Positions 51,321-59,015 of a DNA stretch of 64,000 nucleotides are shown here, one piece after another (positions within the stretch are counted from its first letter, which is position 1; every line of letters starts with the position of its first letter). Position numbers and translations under genes: made by a program. A model generated the notes under the pieces. The model was not told the origin of the DNA. It worked only from the letters and a program-made list of their open reading frames with translations, and searched no databases. Source of the DNA: Actinopolymorpha singaporensis. Its GTDB lineage: Bacteria; Actinomycetota; Actinomycetes; Propionibacteriales; Actinopolymorphaceae. The DNA lies in the NCBI RefSeq assembly GCF_900104745.1, contig NZ_LT629732.1:5381981-5445980 (forward strand), in the 5' to 3' direction.

Positions 51321-52076
51321 GTGCTCGCACCCGAAGTAGCCGAGTTCGGTGACCGTGTAAAGGACGTACTGGTCCACACACTCGGAGGGAACCTCGTCGG
51401 TACGTACTTCGTCGGCTCTGTGGCCCTCGGCGGGTACGTCCCCGGGGAGAGCGACATCGACATCCTCGCCGTGTCGGACTCCGCTCTCACCCTTCCGCAG
51501 AAGCAGCGCGTCGCGTCGGCCGTCGTCGAGGCCAGTGCTGCCTGCCCGGCCCGCGGCCTGGAGTTCACGCTCTATCGCCGCGATGTCGTGGGCTCGCCTC
51601 CTGTCGGCGCCGACTTCGAGGTCAACGCCAACGGCGGGCCACGCATGCGTACGGCGATGCATCTGGACGCAACGGCCGAGCCCGGGTTCTGGTACGTGCT
51701 GGACCGGGCCATCGCGCGCCGGTCAGGTCGTGCGATCAGCGGGCCGCCACCGCGAAGGACCTTCGCCGACATCCCTCGCCGCACCCTCCTGGAAGCCATG
51801 TACGAGTCGATGGCATGGCACCGCGTTCACGAGAAGGCGACCCTCTATTCGGTACTGAACGCGTGCAGGGCATGGCGGTTCGCCCAGGAAGACGTGCTCG
51901 GGTCGAAGCTGGAAGGCGCCGCGTGGGCTCGTACCCGCTGGCCTGACGCCGGTGTCATCGATGCGGCTGTGGCTCTCCGGCGCGGTGAGGATGCAGCGCT
52001 TGACGGATCTGCGGTCGACGCGCTCCTGTCCGAGGTGGGAGCTCAGCTGCGTGCAGCCACGACTCTGGGATGCTGA
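51321..52076 (+). CDS. Nucleotidyltransferase, aminoglycoside adenylyltransferase-like
   Basis: 251 residues. VKDVLVHTLGGNLVGTYFVGSVALGGYVPGESDIDILAVSD contains the GS-x10-DxD nucleotidyltransferase site. FEVNANGGPRMRTAMHLDATAEPGFWYVLDRAIARRSGRAISGPPPRRTF and the C-terminal MYESMAWHRVHEKATLYSVLNACRAWRFAQEDVLGSKLEGAAWARTRWPD match the DUF4111 domain of AadA/ANT(9)-type enzymes. So it may adenylylate streptomycin/spectinomycin-like compounds, but chromosomal homologues often have other targets. Start GTG 51321 gives the family N-terminus; longer frames upstream are unsupported. Confidence 0.72.
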   Translation: MLAPEVAEFGDRVKDVLVHTLGGNLVGTYFVGSVALGGYVPGESDIDILAVSDSALTLPQKQRVASAVVEASAACPARGLEFTLYRRDVVGSPPVGADFEVNANGGPRMRTAMHLDATAEPGFWYVLDRAIARRSGRAISGPPPRRTFADIPRRTLLEAMYESMAWHRVHEKATLYSVLNACRAWRFAQEDVLGSKLEGAAWARTRWPDAGVIDAAVALRRGEDAALDGSAVDALLSEVGAQLRAATTLGC

Positions 52077-52549
52077 CCGGCATGTCCGACCAGATCATCG
52101 ACGTCTTCAAGGCCGACCGTCTCGACGCCGCTGCTCGCCTGTTCGTCTCCGTGTTCAACGCCGAGCCGTGGAACGACCGCTGGAGCGAGGCGTCTGTCCG
52201 GGCGCGTCTGGCGGATGTCGTTGCCACGCCGGGCTTCGTCGGCGTGGCGCTCCAGGCCGGCCAGGACCTGCACGGCTTCGCGATCGGTCACACCGAGCAG
52301 TGGTTCACCGGGAGGCACTTCCTGCTGCAGGAGATGTGCGTGCGTACCGACCTCCAACGGCAGGGCGTCGGCGCCGCACTGCTCGATGCCCTGGAGGCTC
52401 GCCTGGTCGATGTGGAGCAGATCTACCTCCTCACCGAACAGGACGGCGCGGCGCGGCGCGGCGCGGCGCAGAGGTTCTACGAGCGCTGCGGGTTTCGTGC
52501 AGCTCGGCGGACGGGCGTGATGACGAAGAGGATTCCACCCATGCCGTGA
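52070..52549 (+). CDS. GNAT acetyltransferase containing a pentanucleotide repeat
   Basis: 159 residues. MSDQIIDVFKADRLDAAARLFVSVFNAEPWND, FVGVALQAGQDLHGFAIGHTEQWF, LQEMCVRTDLQRQGVGAALLDALEARL (CoA site RxxGVG), IYLLTEQDGAARRGAAQRFYERCGFR. The ATG at 52070 overlaps the stop of the previous gene; ATG 52082 is equally possible. The codons for the segment GAARRGAAQ are a run of five GGCGC units, which can slip out of frame. Confidence 0.82.
   Translation: MLTGMSDQIIDVFKADRLDAAARLFVSVFNAEPWNDRWSEASVRARLADVVATPGFVGVALQAGQDLHGFAIGHTEQWFTGRHFLLQEMCVRTDLQRQGVGAALLDALEARLVDVEQIYLLTEQDGAARRGAAQRFYERCGFRAARRTGVMTKRIPPMP
52445..52469 (+). repeat. Five tandem GGCGC units inside a GNAT gene
   Basis: GGCGC repeated five times without error. 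Gain or loss of one unit would shift the frame and remove the last ~25 residues, including part of the GNAT fold. Confidence 0.85.
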
Positions 52550-52621
52550 CCGCAAGGGACCTCGTCCGGGCCCATCGCGTCGGCTTCGCCCGCGGGCGTG
52601 TGCCATCGCCGGCCGGCTGGG

Positions 52622-52627
52622 TAGCGT
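52622..52627 (+). promoter_or_regulatory. -10 hexamer of a leaderless ATPase gene
   Basis: TAGCGT, seven bases (AGCGCGG), then GTG at 52635. Confidence 0.5.
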
Positions 52628-52634
52628 AGCGCGG

Positions 52635-53798
52635 GTGATTCGCTGTCTGGCCGTGGAGAACTACCGGTCACTGCGGAGCCTGGTCGTCGAACTCGACCAG
52701 CTGACCGTGGTGACCGGCGCGAACGGCACCGGCAAGTCGAGCCTCTACCGCGCGCTGCGGCTGCTGGCCGACTCCGCACGCAACGGCGCCGTGGCCGCGC
52801 TGGCCCGGGAGGGCGGGCTTCCCTCGACCCTGTGGGCCGGGCCGGAGACGATCGGCAGGTCGGTGCGCGCGGGCGACCATCCGGTGCAGGGGACGGTACG
52901 CCGCGGGCCGGTCGCCCTCCGCCTGGGCTTCGCCGGCGACGACCTCGGGTACGCGATCGACTTCGGTCTGCCGCAACCGGCCCGGTCGGCGTTCCAGCTC
53001 GACCCGCTGGTGAAGCGGGAGGCGGTGTGGGCCGGACCGATCCTGCGGCCCGCGACCCTGCTGGCCGAACGCGCCGGAACCATGCTGCGAGTCCGCGACG
53101 GCCGCTCGTGGGCGACCTTCCCGGACTCGGTGGGGCCCTTCGACAGCATGCTCAGCGAGTACACCGACCCGCAGCGCGCGCCGGAGTTGCTGACGCTCCG
53201 CGAGCGGGTGCGGTCGTGGCGCTTCTACGACCAGATCCGCACCGACCAGGGAGCACCGGCCAGGCAGGTACGGATCGGCACCCGTACGCCGGTACTCGCC
53301 CACGACGGCGCCGATCTCGCCGCCGCGCTGCAGACGATCCTGGAGGTCGGCGACCACGCCGCGCTCGCCGCCGCGATCGAGGCCGCGTTCCCCGGCAGTG
53401 CGCTGGAGATCGGGATCGAGGGCCCGCGCTTCGAGGTCCGGCTGCGCCAGCCCGGCATGCTGCGGTCGCTGGGCGCCGCCGAGCTGTCCGACGGGACACT
53501 GCGCTATCTGCTGTGGACCGCCGCGCTGCTCTCCCCGCGGCTCCCGGAGTTGCTCGTACTCAACGAACCGGAGACCAGCCTGCACCCGGAGTTGGTCCGG
53601 CCGCTGGCCGACCTGATCGCGGCGAGCGCGGAGCGTACGCAAGTCGTGGTTGTCAGCCACTCACGCTCCCTGATCGACGCACTCACCGCCGACCACGACA
53701 ACGCGACCAGGATCGAACTGGTCAAGGACCTCGGCGAGACCCAGGTGGAGGGGCAGGGACGGTTCGACCATCCGCCCTGGCAGTGGCCCAAACGCTGA
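52635..53798 (+). CDS. RecF/SMC-like AAA ATPase
   Basis: 387 residues. LAVENYRSLRSLVVELDQLTVVTGANGTGKSSLYRALRLLADSA holds Walker A (GANGTGKS). Near the C-terminus come AAELSDGTLRYLLWTAALLS (signature-like), LLVLNEPETSLHPELVRPLADLIAASA (Walker B with Asn in place of the first Asp: VLNEPE) and VVVVSHSRSLIDAL. This is the ABC-type ATPase architecture of COG4637/OLD-like proteins; a nuclease domain is not present. Some relatives take part in phage defence, others are of unknown role; no partner gene is next to it, so no function is assigned. Confidence 0.8.
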   Translation: MIRCLAVENYRSLRSLVVELDQLTVVTGANGTGKSSLYRALRLLADSARNGAVAALAREGGLPSTLWAGPETIGRSVRAGDHPVQGTVRRGPVALRLGFAGDDLGYAIDFGLPQPARSAFQLDPLVKREAVWAGPILRPATLLAERAGTMLRVRDGRSWATFPDSVGPFDSMLSEYTDPQRAPELLTLRERVRSWRFYDQIRTDQGAPARQVRIGTRTPVLAHDGADLAAALQTILEVGDHAALAAAIEAAFPGSALEIGIEGPRFEVRLRQPGMLRSLGAAELSDGTLRYLLWTAALLSPRLPELLVLNEPETSLHPELVRPLADLIAASAERTQVVVVSHSRSLIDALTADHDNATRIELVKDLGETQVEGQGRFDHPPWQWPKR

Positions 53799-53826
53799 CC
53801 GCGACGTCGGCCGATCGCTGACAGGA

Positions 53827-54399
53827 TCACCGGCGAACGGCTTGGACGTCCAGTTCGACGCGGATCAGCTTGCTCAGCAGCAGCCCTCCGGTCTCCATCG
53901 GCTGGTTGAACGTGATGCCGAACTCGTACCGGTCGATGGTGGTGGTCGCGGAGAAGCCGATGCGTGGCCGCGTCGCGTCGCCCATCGGGTCCGGGCACGC
54001 TCCGTCGAACGTCGCGTCGAGGACGACCGGACGGCTCTCGCCGCGGATCGTGAGGTCTCCGTGGACCTGTAGCGACTCCTCACCGAACTCCACGCCGGTG
54101 CTGGAGAAGGTGAACGTGGGATGGCCCTCGACCCCGAAGAAGTCGGTGCTTCGCAGGTGGGCGTCGCGCTGCGCCTGGGCGGTGTCCACGCTGTCGGCCT
54201 GGACGGTCACCTCGACCGCGGAGTGCAGGGGTTCCTCCGCGACGACGATCGTTCCGTCGAAGTCGGTGAAGCGCCCGCGCACCTTCGAAAAGCCCAGGTG
54301 CTTCACCTGGAACGCCACACTGCTGTGCATCGGGTCGATCGCGTACGTCCCTGGGACGGGAAGCTGCCGGCCGTCGACGGTGCGGGTGAACGTGGTCAT
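53827..54399 (-). CDS. YceI-family lipid-binding protein
   Basis: 190 residues without signal peptide. GTYAIDPMHSSVAFQVKHLGFSKVRGRFTDFDGTIVV is the family start (DxxHSxVxFxVxHxGxSxVxGxF), then DFFGVEGHPTFTFSSTGVEF, HGDLTIRGESRPVVLDATFDG and RIGFSATTTIDRYEFGITFNQPMETGGLLLSKLIRVELDVQAVR. The lipocalin-like barrel binds polyisoprenoid chains. Ribosome site CCCGGAGGC before the ATG. Divergent from a MarR gene, which may control it. Confidence 0.9.
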   Translation of the reverse strand: MTTFTRTVDGRQLPVPGTYAIDPMHSSVAFQVKHLGFSKVRGRFTDFDGTIVVAEEPLHSAVEVTVQADSVDTAQAQRDAHLRSTDFFGVEGHPTFTFSSTGVEFGEESLQVHGDLTIRGESRPVVLDATFDGACPDPMGDATRPRIGFSATTTIDRYEFGITFNQPMETGGLLLSKLIRVELDVQAVRR

Positions 54400-54552
54400 G
54401 ACTGCTGCCTCCGGGAAGGGTTCGAGTCGTTCCTTCGCGGAGTAGACCGACCTCGAACCTCCGGCTCATCGGTCGTCCGCGATCTGTTCACGTACGCGAA
54501 CCCACACCGCTGCCGCAACCCCGCCGAGTTGCGAGTGACCCTGAGGCTCGTT

Positions 54553-54572
54553 ATGCATGCATCATGCATGAT
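54553..54572. promoter_or_regulatory. Overlapping ATGCAT palindromes at the MarR start codon
   Basis: ATGCATGCAT (54553-54562) and ATCATGCATGAT (54561-54572) are both perfect palindromes and together span the MarR ATG at 54564. Likely binding site of the MarR protein itself. Confidence 0.65.
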
Positions 54573-55088
54573 CCAGCTCGTACGGCGAACCTCCTCGGCG
54601 CGGCTGCACTCGCCCTGACCGACCGGCTGCTCGCGGGGACCACCGACGCGGCCGGCACCAGCCCGAGTGGCGCCGCCGCCCTGGTCGTACTCGCCACCAG
54701 CCCGGACCTCAACGTCACCGAGGTCGGCCGGCGAGTGGGCCTCAGTCAGCCGGCCGCCACGCGCATGGTGGACGGTCTGGTCGCCGACGGACTGCTGGCA
54801 CGCGGGCCGAGCCTCGGCCGGGCGTCCAGGGTCCGGCTGACCCGACGCGGGCGGGCCAGGGCGCGCCGCCTGCTGGGGACCCGCGGCGAGGTTCTCACCG
54901 ATGCCGTCACGGCCCTGTCCGCGACAGAGCAGGCGACGTTGTCCGCCCTGCTGGAGAAGCTGCTCACCCACCTCTACCCCACGGTGGGCAGTGCCGATCT
55001 CCTGTGCCGCCTGTGCGACCGGGCCGCGTGCACGGCAGCAGACGCGACCTGTCCGGTCGGGGCGGCGGCGAGAGAGCGGGCATCTTGA
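54564..55088 (+). CDS. MarR-family regulator with a C-terminal cysteine cluster
   Basis: 174 residues. The winged helix is TSPDLNVTEVGRRVGLSQPAATRMVDGLVADGLLARGPSLGRASRVRLTRRGRARARRLL. The C-terminus has LLCRLCDRAACTAADATCPVG: Cys spacing 2, 4 and 6, looking like a metal or Fe-S/redox site. So it probably senses a metal, redox state or electrophile. It is divergent from YceI, and its stop overlaps the start of an EamA transporter gene, so the three are a likely regulon. Confidence 0.83.
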   Translation: MHDPARTANLLGAAALALTDRLLAGTTDAAGTSPSGAAALVVLATSPDLNVTEVGRRVGLSQPAATRMVDGLVADGLLARGPSLGRASRVRLTRRGRARARRLLGTRGEVLTDAVTALSATEQATLSALLEKLLTHLYPTVGSADLLCRLCDRAACTAADATCPVGAAARERAS

Positions 55089-56011
55089 TCGGGGCCGTGC
55101 TCGCCCTCGGCTCGGCCGCCTGCTTCGGCCTCGCCGACTACGTGGGCGGGCTGCTGACCCGCCGCGCGAACGCGACCTCGGTCGCGTTCACCGTGCAGGC
55201 GAGCGGCGCCCTCGTCGTCCTCGCAGGCCTCGCCGTCACCGCCTCAGACACCTCCGACACCTACGGCACCTGCGTCGCGGCGCTCGGCTGGGGTGCACTG
55301 TCCGGCGTCGGCACAGCGGTAGGAGTCCTCTTCCTGTACAAGGGGATGGCCGGCGGCCCGATGAGTGTCGTCGTCCCACTCAGCACGATGGGCGGAGTCG
55401 TGCTTCCGGTCCTGGTGGGCGTGACGTTGCTGAGCGAGAAGCCGTCCCCGTCGGCATGGGTGGGCATCGTCCTCGCCGTGCCCGCCATCGCGCTCGTCTG
55501 TGCCGCGGGCGGATCCGGGACCAGGGTCGGCAGGGCGGCGGTGGTGGCCGCACTGGTGTCAAGCGTGGGTTTCGCACTGCAGTACGTCGCCCTGGCACAG
55601 GCCGGTTCGTCTGCCGGACTGTGGCCGGTGGCAGCCGGCCGAGTCGCCTCGATGCTGACGATGGTGGTGTCGATCCCGGTCGCTAAGTGGATGTCGCAGC
55701 TGAGGTCAGCACCGGAGACAGCACCGGGGTCAGCACCGGAGTCCCAGCCGACGCGGCGTTCTCCACTGAAGTTGCCCCCTCGCCTGGCCCTCGCCGCGGC
55801 GGGCAACGGCATCCTCGCCGCGGCAGGGCTGACGCTCTATCTCGCCGCGACCGGGCAGACCTCGATGTCGGTGGCGGTGGTGCTCTCCTCGCTCTATCCG
55901 GTGGTCCCGGTCTTGCTGGGCGTCGTGGTGCTCCGCGAACGCCTCACCCGCCGGCAGGTGGCCGGCCTGGCCACGGCGGCGGTGACCGTCGTACTCGTCA
56001 CCGCCGGTTGA
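55085..56011 (+). CDS. EamA-type DMT exporter
   Basis: 308 residues, ten hydrophobic helices in two five-helix repeats: LIGAVLALGSAACFGLADYVGGLLTRR, WGALSGVGTAVGVLFLYKGMAGGPMSVVVPLSTMGGVVLPVLVGVTLLSEKPS (first repeat), and GILAAAGLTLYLAATGQTSMSVAVVLSSLYPVVPVLLGVVVLRERLTRRQVAG (second repeat, family hallmark ALxxxP...LL..E). A Ser/Pro loop sits in the middle. Probably exports a small metabolite. The TTG at 55085 overlaps the MarR stop; the GTG at 55004 would add 27 non-family residues. Confidence 0.85.
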   Translation: MIGAVLALGSAACFGLADYVGGLLTRRANATSVAFTVQASGALVVLAGLAVTASDTSDTYGTCVAALGWGALSGVGTAVGVLFLYKGMAGGPMSVVVPLSTMGGVVLPVLVGVTLLSEKPSPSAWVGIVLAVPAIALVCAAGGSGTRVGRAAVVAALVSSVGFALQYVALAQAGSSAGLWPVAAGRVASMLTMVVSIPVAKWMSQLRSAPETAPGSAPESQPTRRSPLKLPPRLALAAAGNGILAAAGLTLYLAATGQTSMSVAVVLSSLYPVVPVLLGVVVLRERLTRRQVAGLATAAVTVVLVTAG

Positions 56012-56074
56012 CCCCACGTCAACGGACGCCTGACGACAACCCAGACCCGAACGACGGAAGTCCGGAGGACTGCG

Positions 56075-56944
56075 ATGACCGATCCTGCCCGCGACCCGAA
56101 CACCCTGCGGGTGCTGACGTTCAACCTGTACGGACCGGCGAACCCGGACTGGGACCGGCGCTCCCGGCTTGCGGGGAAGGAGCTCCGCGCGCTCAACCCC
56201 GATGTCGTCGCTTTGCAGGAAGTGCCGGTGGACGCGCGCTTCCTGCACGATCTCCTGGGTGGCGGCTACCACGTGACGCCGTTGTCCGTACGCGACGAGC
56301 ACGGGTGCGGCGCCGTGCTCGCCACGAGGCACCCTCATCGTGCGCTGACCGAACTCGACCAGCGGATCACCGAACGGTCCCGCGAAACACTGCCCTGGTG
56401 CGCGACGCTGCTGGTGGAGATGGACACCCACGTCGGTACGGTCGTGGTCGCCCACCACAAGCCGAGCTGGCCGTTCCCTTTCGAGCTGGAACGAGAACGC
56501 CAGGCGCTGCGCGCGGCCCGGGCGCTGGAGGAACTCCTCGCCTCGCACGCTGCCGCGAATCCCGAAAGTCCCATGCACGCGGTGGTTCTGGGCGACTTCG
56601 ACGCCACACCGGATGCGGCCAGCATGCAGTTCTGGCGCGGCCGCCGGTCCATGGACGGCCTCAGCGTCTGCTACCAGGACGCGTGGGAGTACGCCCACCC
56701 CGACGAGCCGGGGTTCACCTTCGAGCTGGGCAATCCGCTCGTCGACGAGGGCGAGGTCGCCACCGCCGTGAGCAGGCGCATCGACCACGTCCTGGTCCGC
56801 GCCGGCCTGCACGGCCCGACGCTGCGGGTGACGCAGTGCGAGCGGGTGCTGGACCGGCCGGTCGGCGGCGTGTGGGCCAGCGACCACTACGGCGTGATGG
56901 CCGATCTCGAGCGTCCCCGCGACCCGCCGGGCTTCCGGAGCTGA
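56075..56944 (+). CDS. Endonuclease/exonuclease/phosphatase family protein
   Basis: 289 residues. LRVLTFNLYGPANPDWDRR (Asn of the active site), DVVALQEVPVD (metal-binding Glu), VVAHHKPSWPFPFELERERQALRAARALEELL, AVVLGDFDATPDAASMQFW (GDFD) and RRIDHVLVRAG ... VWASDHYGVMADLE (SDH). All catalytic blocks of the EEP fold are present; it could be a nuclease or a phosphodiesterase. Ribosome site GTCCGGAGGACTGCG before the ATG. Confidence 0.88.
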   Translation: MTDPARDPNTLRVLTFNLYGPANPDWDRRSRLAGKELRALNPDVVALQEVPVDARFLHDLLGGGYHVTPLSVRDEHGCGAVLATRHPHRALTELDQRITERSRETLPWCATLLVEMDTHVGTVVVAHHKPSWPFPFELERERQALRAARALEELLASHAAANPESPMHAVVLGDFDATPDAASMQFWRGRRSMDGLSVCYQDAWEYAHPDEPGFTFELGNPLVDEGEVATAVSRRIDHVLVRAGLHGPTLRVTQCERVLDRPVGGVWASDHYGVMADLERPRDPPGFRS

Positions 56945-57074
56945 GCCGGACCCGTGCCGGCCGGTGTCCGGGACCGGTCAGCGGCAACGATCCTGCCTTA
57001 CCCGCTTGACCCGGCCGGGCGTACCTGCGAGCTTTCTTCGGCGCACGCACGGTCGCCGACACGGGGAGGGACAC

Positions 57075-59015
57075 GTGCACCGATACACCGAGAGCGCTCG
57101 GCGGTACGCCCTGCACGCCCGGTTGCTGTGGCGCGCCGCGCCGGTGCATTCCGTACTGAACGTGGTCCTGGTGGTGGCCAGTGCGGCGACCGTGACGTTC
57201 GGCATCGTCGCCACCGGCCGGCTGATCGGCACCCTTCCGGCCGCGGTGAAGGCCGGCGTCGGTTCACCGGCCGCCGACCGGGCGTGGTGGTGGCTGGCGG
57301 CAGCGGTCGCGGCGTACGTCACCGGCCCTCTCATCCATGCGGCAGAGAACGCGGTGGCGCAGGTGGTCTCCGCCCGTTACCTGCGGCTGGTCTTCGACAT
57401 GGTCGCCGAGGTCGGTACCGCGCCGTACGGGATCACGCACCTGGAGGATCCCGAAGTCGCCGGTCGCCTGGACGCGGTGAAGCGCGCCATGCGCGACTGG
57501 ACGTTCGTGACAGGTGTGGAACAGACCTGGAACCTGCTGGCCACCCGCCTCAGCGGAGTGGGCGCCCTGGTGGTGGCGGCGAACTGGAACTGGTGGGCCG
57601 CGCTGCTCGCCGCCGGTTCGTACGCCCTGATGGCCAAGGTGCTCGTCGCCTGGCTCGCGACCATCTTCGACGACCTGCTGGAGGCGACCGGCAACCAGCG
57701 ACGGCAGGCGAGCTACGTCCGCGACCTGATGACGGGTGCACCGGCGGCGAAGGAACTTCGCCTGTTCGGACTCGCCGACTGGCTGGTGCACCGATACTCG
57801 ACCGCCTGGCGGGACGCGATGACCGTCGTCTGGCGCAACCGCCACCGCAACCTGTGGCCGATCCTCCTGGCCTCGGCGATCACGCTGGTGGTCAACGCGG
57901 GGGTGTTCGCCCTGCTGGCCCGGGACGCGTCAGCAGGCACGGTCTCGCTGGCCTCGCTGGTCACGGTGGTGCAGGCACTGCTCGCGCTGGAGGCGTTCGG
58001 CCCGCTCGGTGACAACCAGTCCGCGCTGGGCCGTAACACCTCGACGGCGACCATGCTGGTCGCCCTGCGCCGGCGGCTCGGACTGCCCGGCCTGCCTGCG
58101 CGCTCCCCCGCCGCGGAGCCGGCCGAGCCCGTCGAGCCGGCCGAGCCCGTCGAGCACGTCGAGCCCGTCGAGCCTGAGCCGGTTCCGGCGGCGCGTTCCG
58201 CGGCCGCGGTGATCGAGCTGCGCGAGGTGACGTTCCACTACCCGAGCCGCACCGAGCCGACGATCGAGCGGCTGTCCCTGCACATTCCGGCCGGGCAGTC
58301 GGTCGCGATCGTCGGCATCAACGGCGCCGGAAAGTCGACGTTGATCAAACTGCTGTGCGGGCTCTATCCACCCGATGCCGGGATCATCCGCATCGACGGC
58401 GGCGACCCTTCGGCGGACGAGGCGACCCGCAACCGCGTCGCGGTCATCTTCCAGGACTTCGTGCGCTACCACCTTCCGCTGCGCGACAACGTGGGGTTCG
58501 GTGCGCACACCCGGCACGACGACGACGCCGTGCTGGCCAAGGCTCTCGACGACGCCGGCGGGACCTCACTGCTGGACCGGCTCGAGCGCGGCTGGGACAC
58601 CGTGCTCAGCTCGGAGTACGCCGAGGGTACGGACCTGTCCGGCGGCCAGTGGCAACGCGTGGCGCTGGCCCGGGCGCTGGCCGCGGTCGCCGGCGGCGCC
58701 GGCGTCCTCGTGCTGGACGAACCAACCGCCGCCCTCGACGTCCGGGCCGAGGCGGCGTTGTTCGACCGGTTCCTGGAGGTGACCCGCGGGATGACGACGC
58801 TGCTGGTCAGCCACCGGTTGTCCAGCGTGCGGCACGCCGACCGGATCGTGGTCATCGGCTCCACTGACCCGACCCGCACCGGGACCGGCATCGTCGAGGA
58901 CGGCAGCCACGAGGAACTGATGGCGGCAGGTGGCGCCTACGCCCGGATGTTCTCGTTGCAGGCGGCGCGGTTCGCGGCGGCCGGCGCGAGCGAGACGGCG
59001 GTGGACCCCCGATGA
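57075..59015 (+). CDS. ABC exporter subunit A (membrane and ATPase domains fused)
   Basis: 646 residues. N-terminal six-helix membrane domain (SVLNVVLVVASAATVTFGIVA, WWWLAAAVAAYVTGPLIHA, NWNWWAALLAAGSYALMAKVLVAWLA and others), a linker with EPAEPVEPAEPVE repeats, then an intact ABC domain: GINGAGKST, VIFQDFVRYHLPLRDNV, DLSGGQWQRVALARAL, GVLVLDEPTAALD, LLVSHRLSSV. Its stop overlaps the start of the partner gene, so the two probably form a heterodimer. Substrate unknown. The GTG at 57075 follows GGGGAGGGACAC. Confidence 0.87.
   Translation: MHRYTESARRYALHARLLWRAAPVHSVLNVVLVVASAATVTFGIVATGRLIGTLPAAVKAGVGSPAADRAWWWLAAAVAAYVTGPLIHAAENAVAQVVSARYLRLVFDMVAEVGTAPYGITHLEDPEVAGRLDAVKRAMRDWTFVTGVEQTWNLLATRLSGVGALVVAANWNWWAALLAAGSYALMAKVLVAWLATIFDDLLEATGNQRRQASYVRDLMTGAPAAKELRLFGLADWLVHRYSTAWRDAMTVVWRNRHRNLWPILLASAITLVVNAGVFALLARDASAGTVSLASLVTVVQALLALEAFGPLGDNQSALGRNTSTATMLVALRRRLGLPGLPARSPAAEPAEPVEPAEPVEHVEPVEPEPVPAARSAAAVIELREVTFHYPSRTEPTIERLSLHIPAGQSVAIVGINGAGKSTLIKLLCGLYPPDAGIIRIDGGDPSADEATRNRVAVIFQDFVRYHLPLRDNVGFGAHTRHDDDAVLAKALDDAGGTSLLDRLERGWDTVLSSEYAEGTDLSGGQWQRVALARALAAVAGGAGVLVLDEPTAALDVRAEAALFDRFLEVTRGMTTLLVSHRLSSVRHADRIVVIGSTDPTRTGTGIVEDGSHEELMAAGGAYARMFSLQAARFAAAGASETAVDPR

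Noticed and set aside
52635-53798. OLD-family phage-defence nuclease
   Set aside because: No TOPRIM nuclease domain and no partner gene; only the ATPase part is present.
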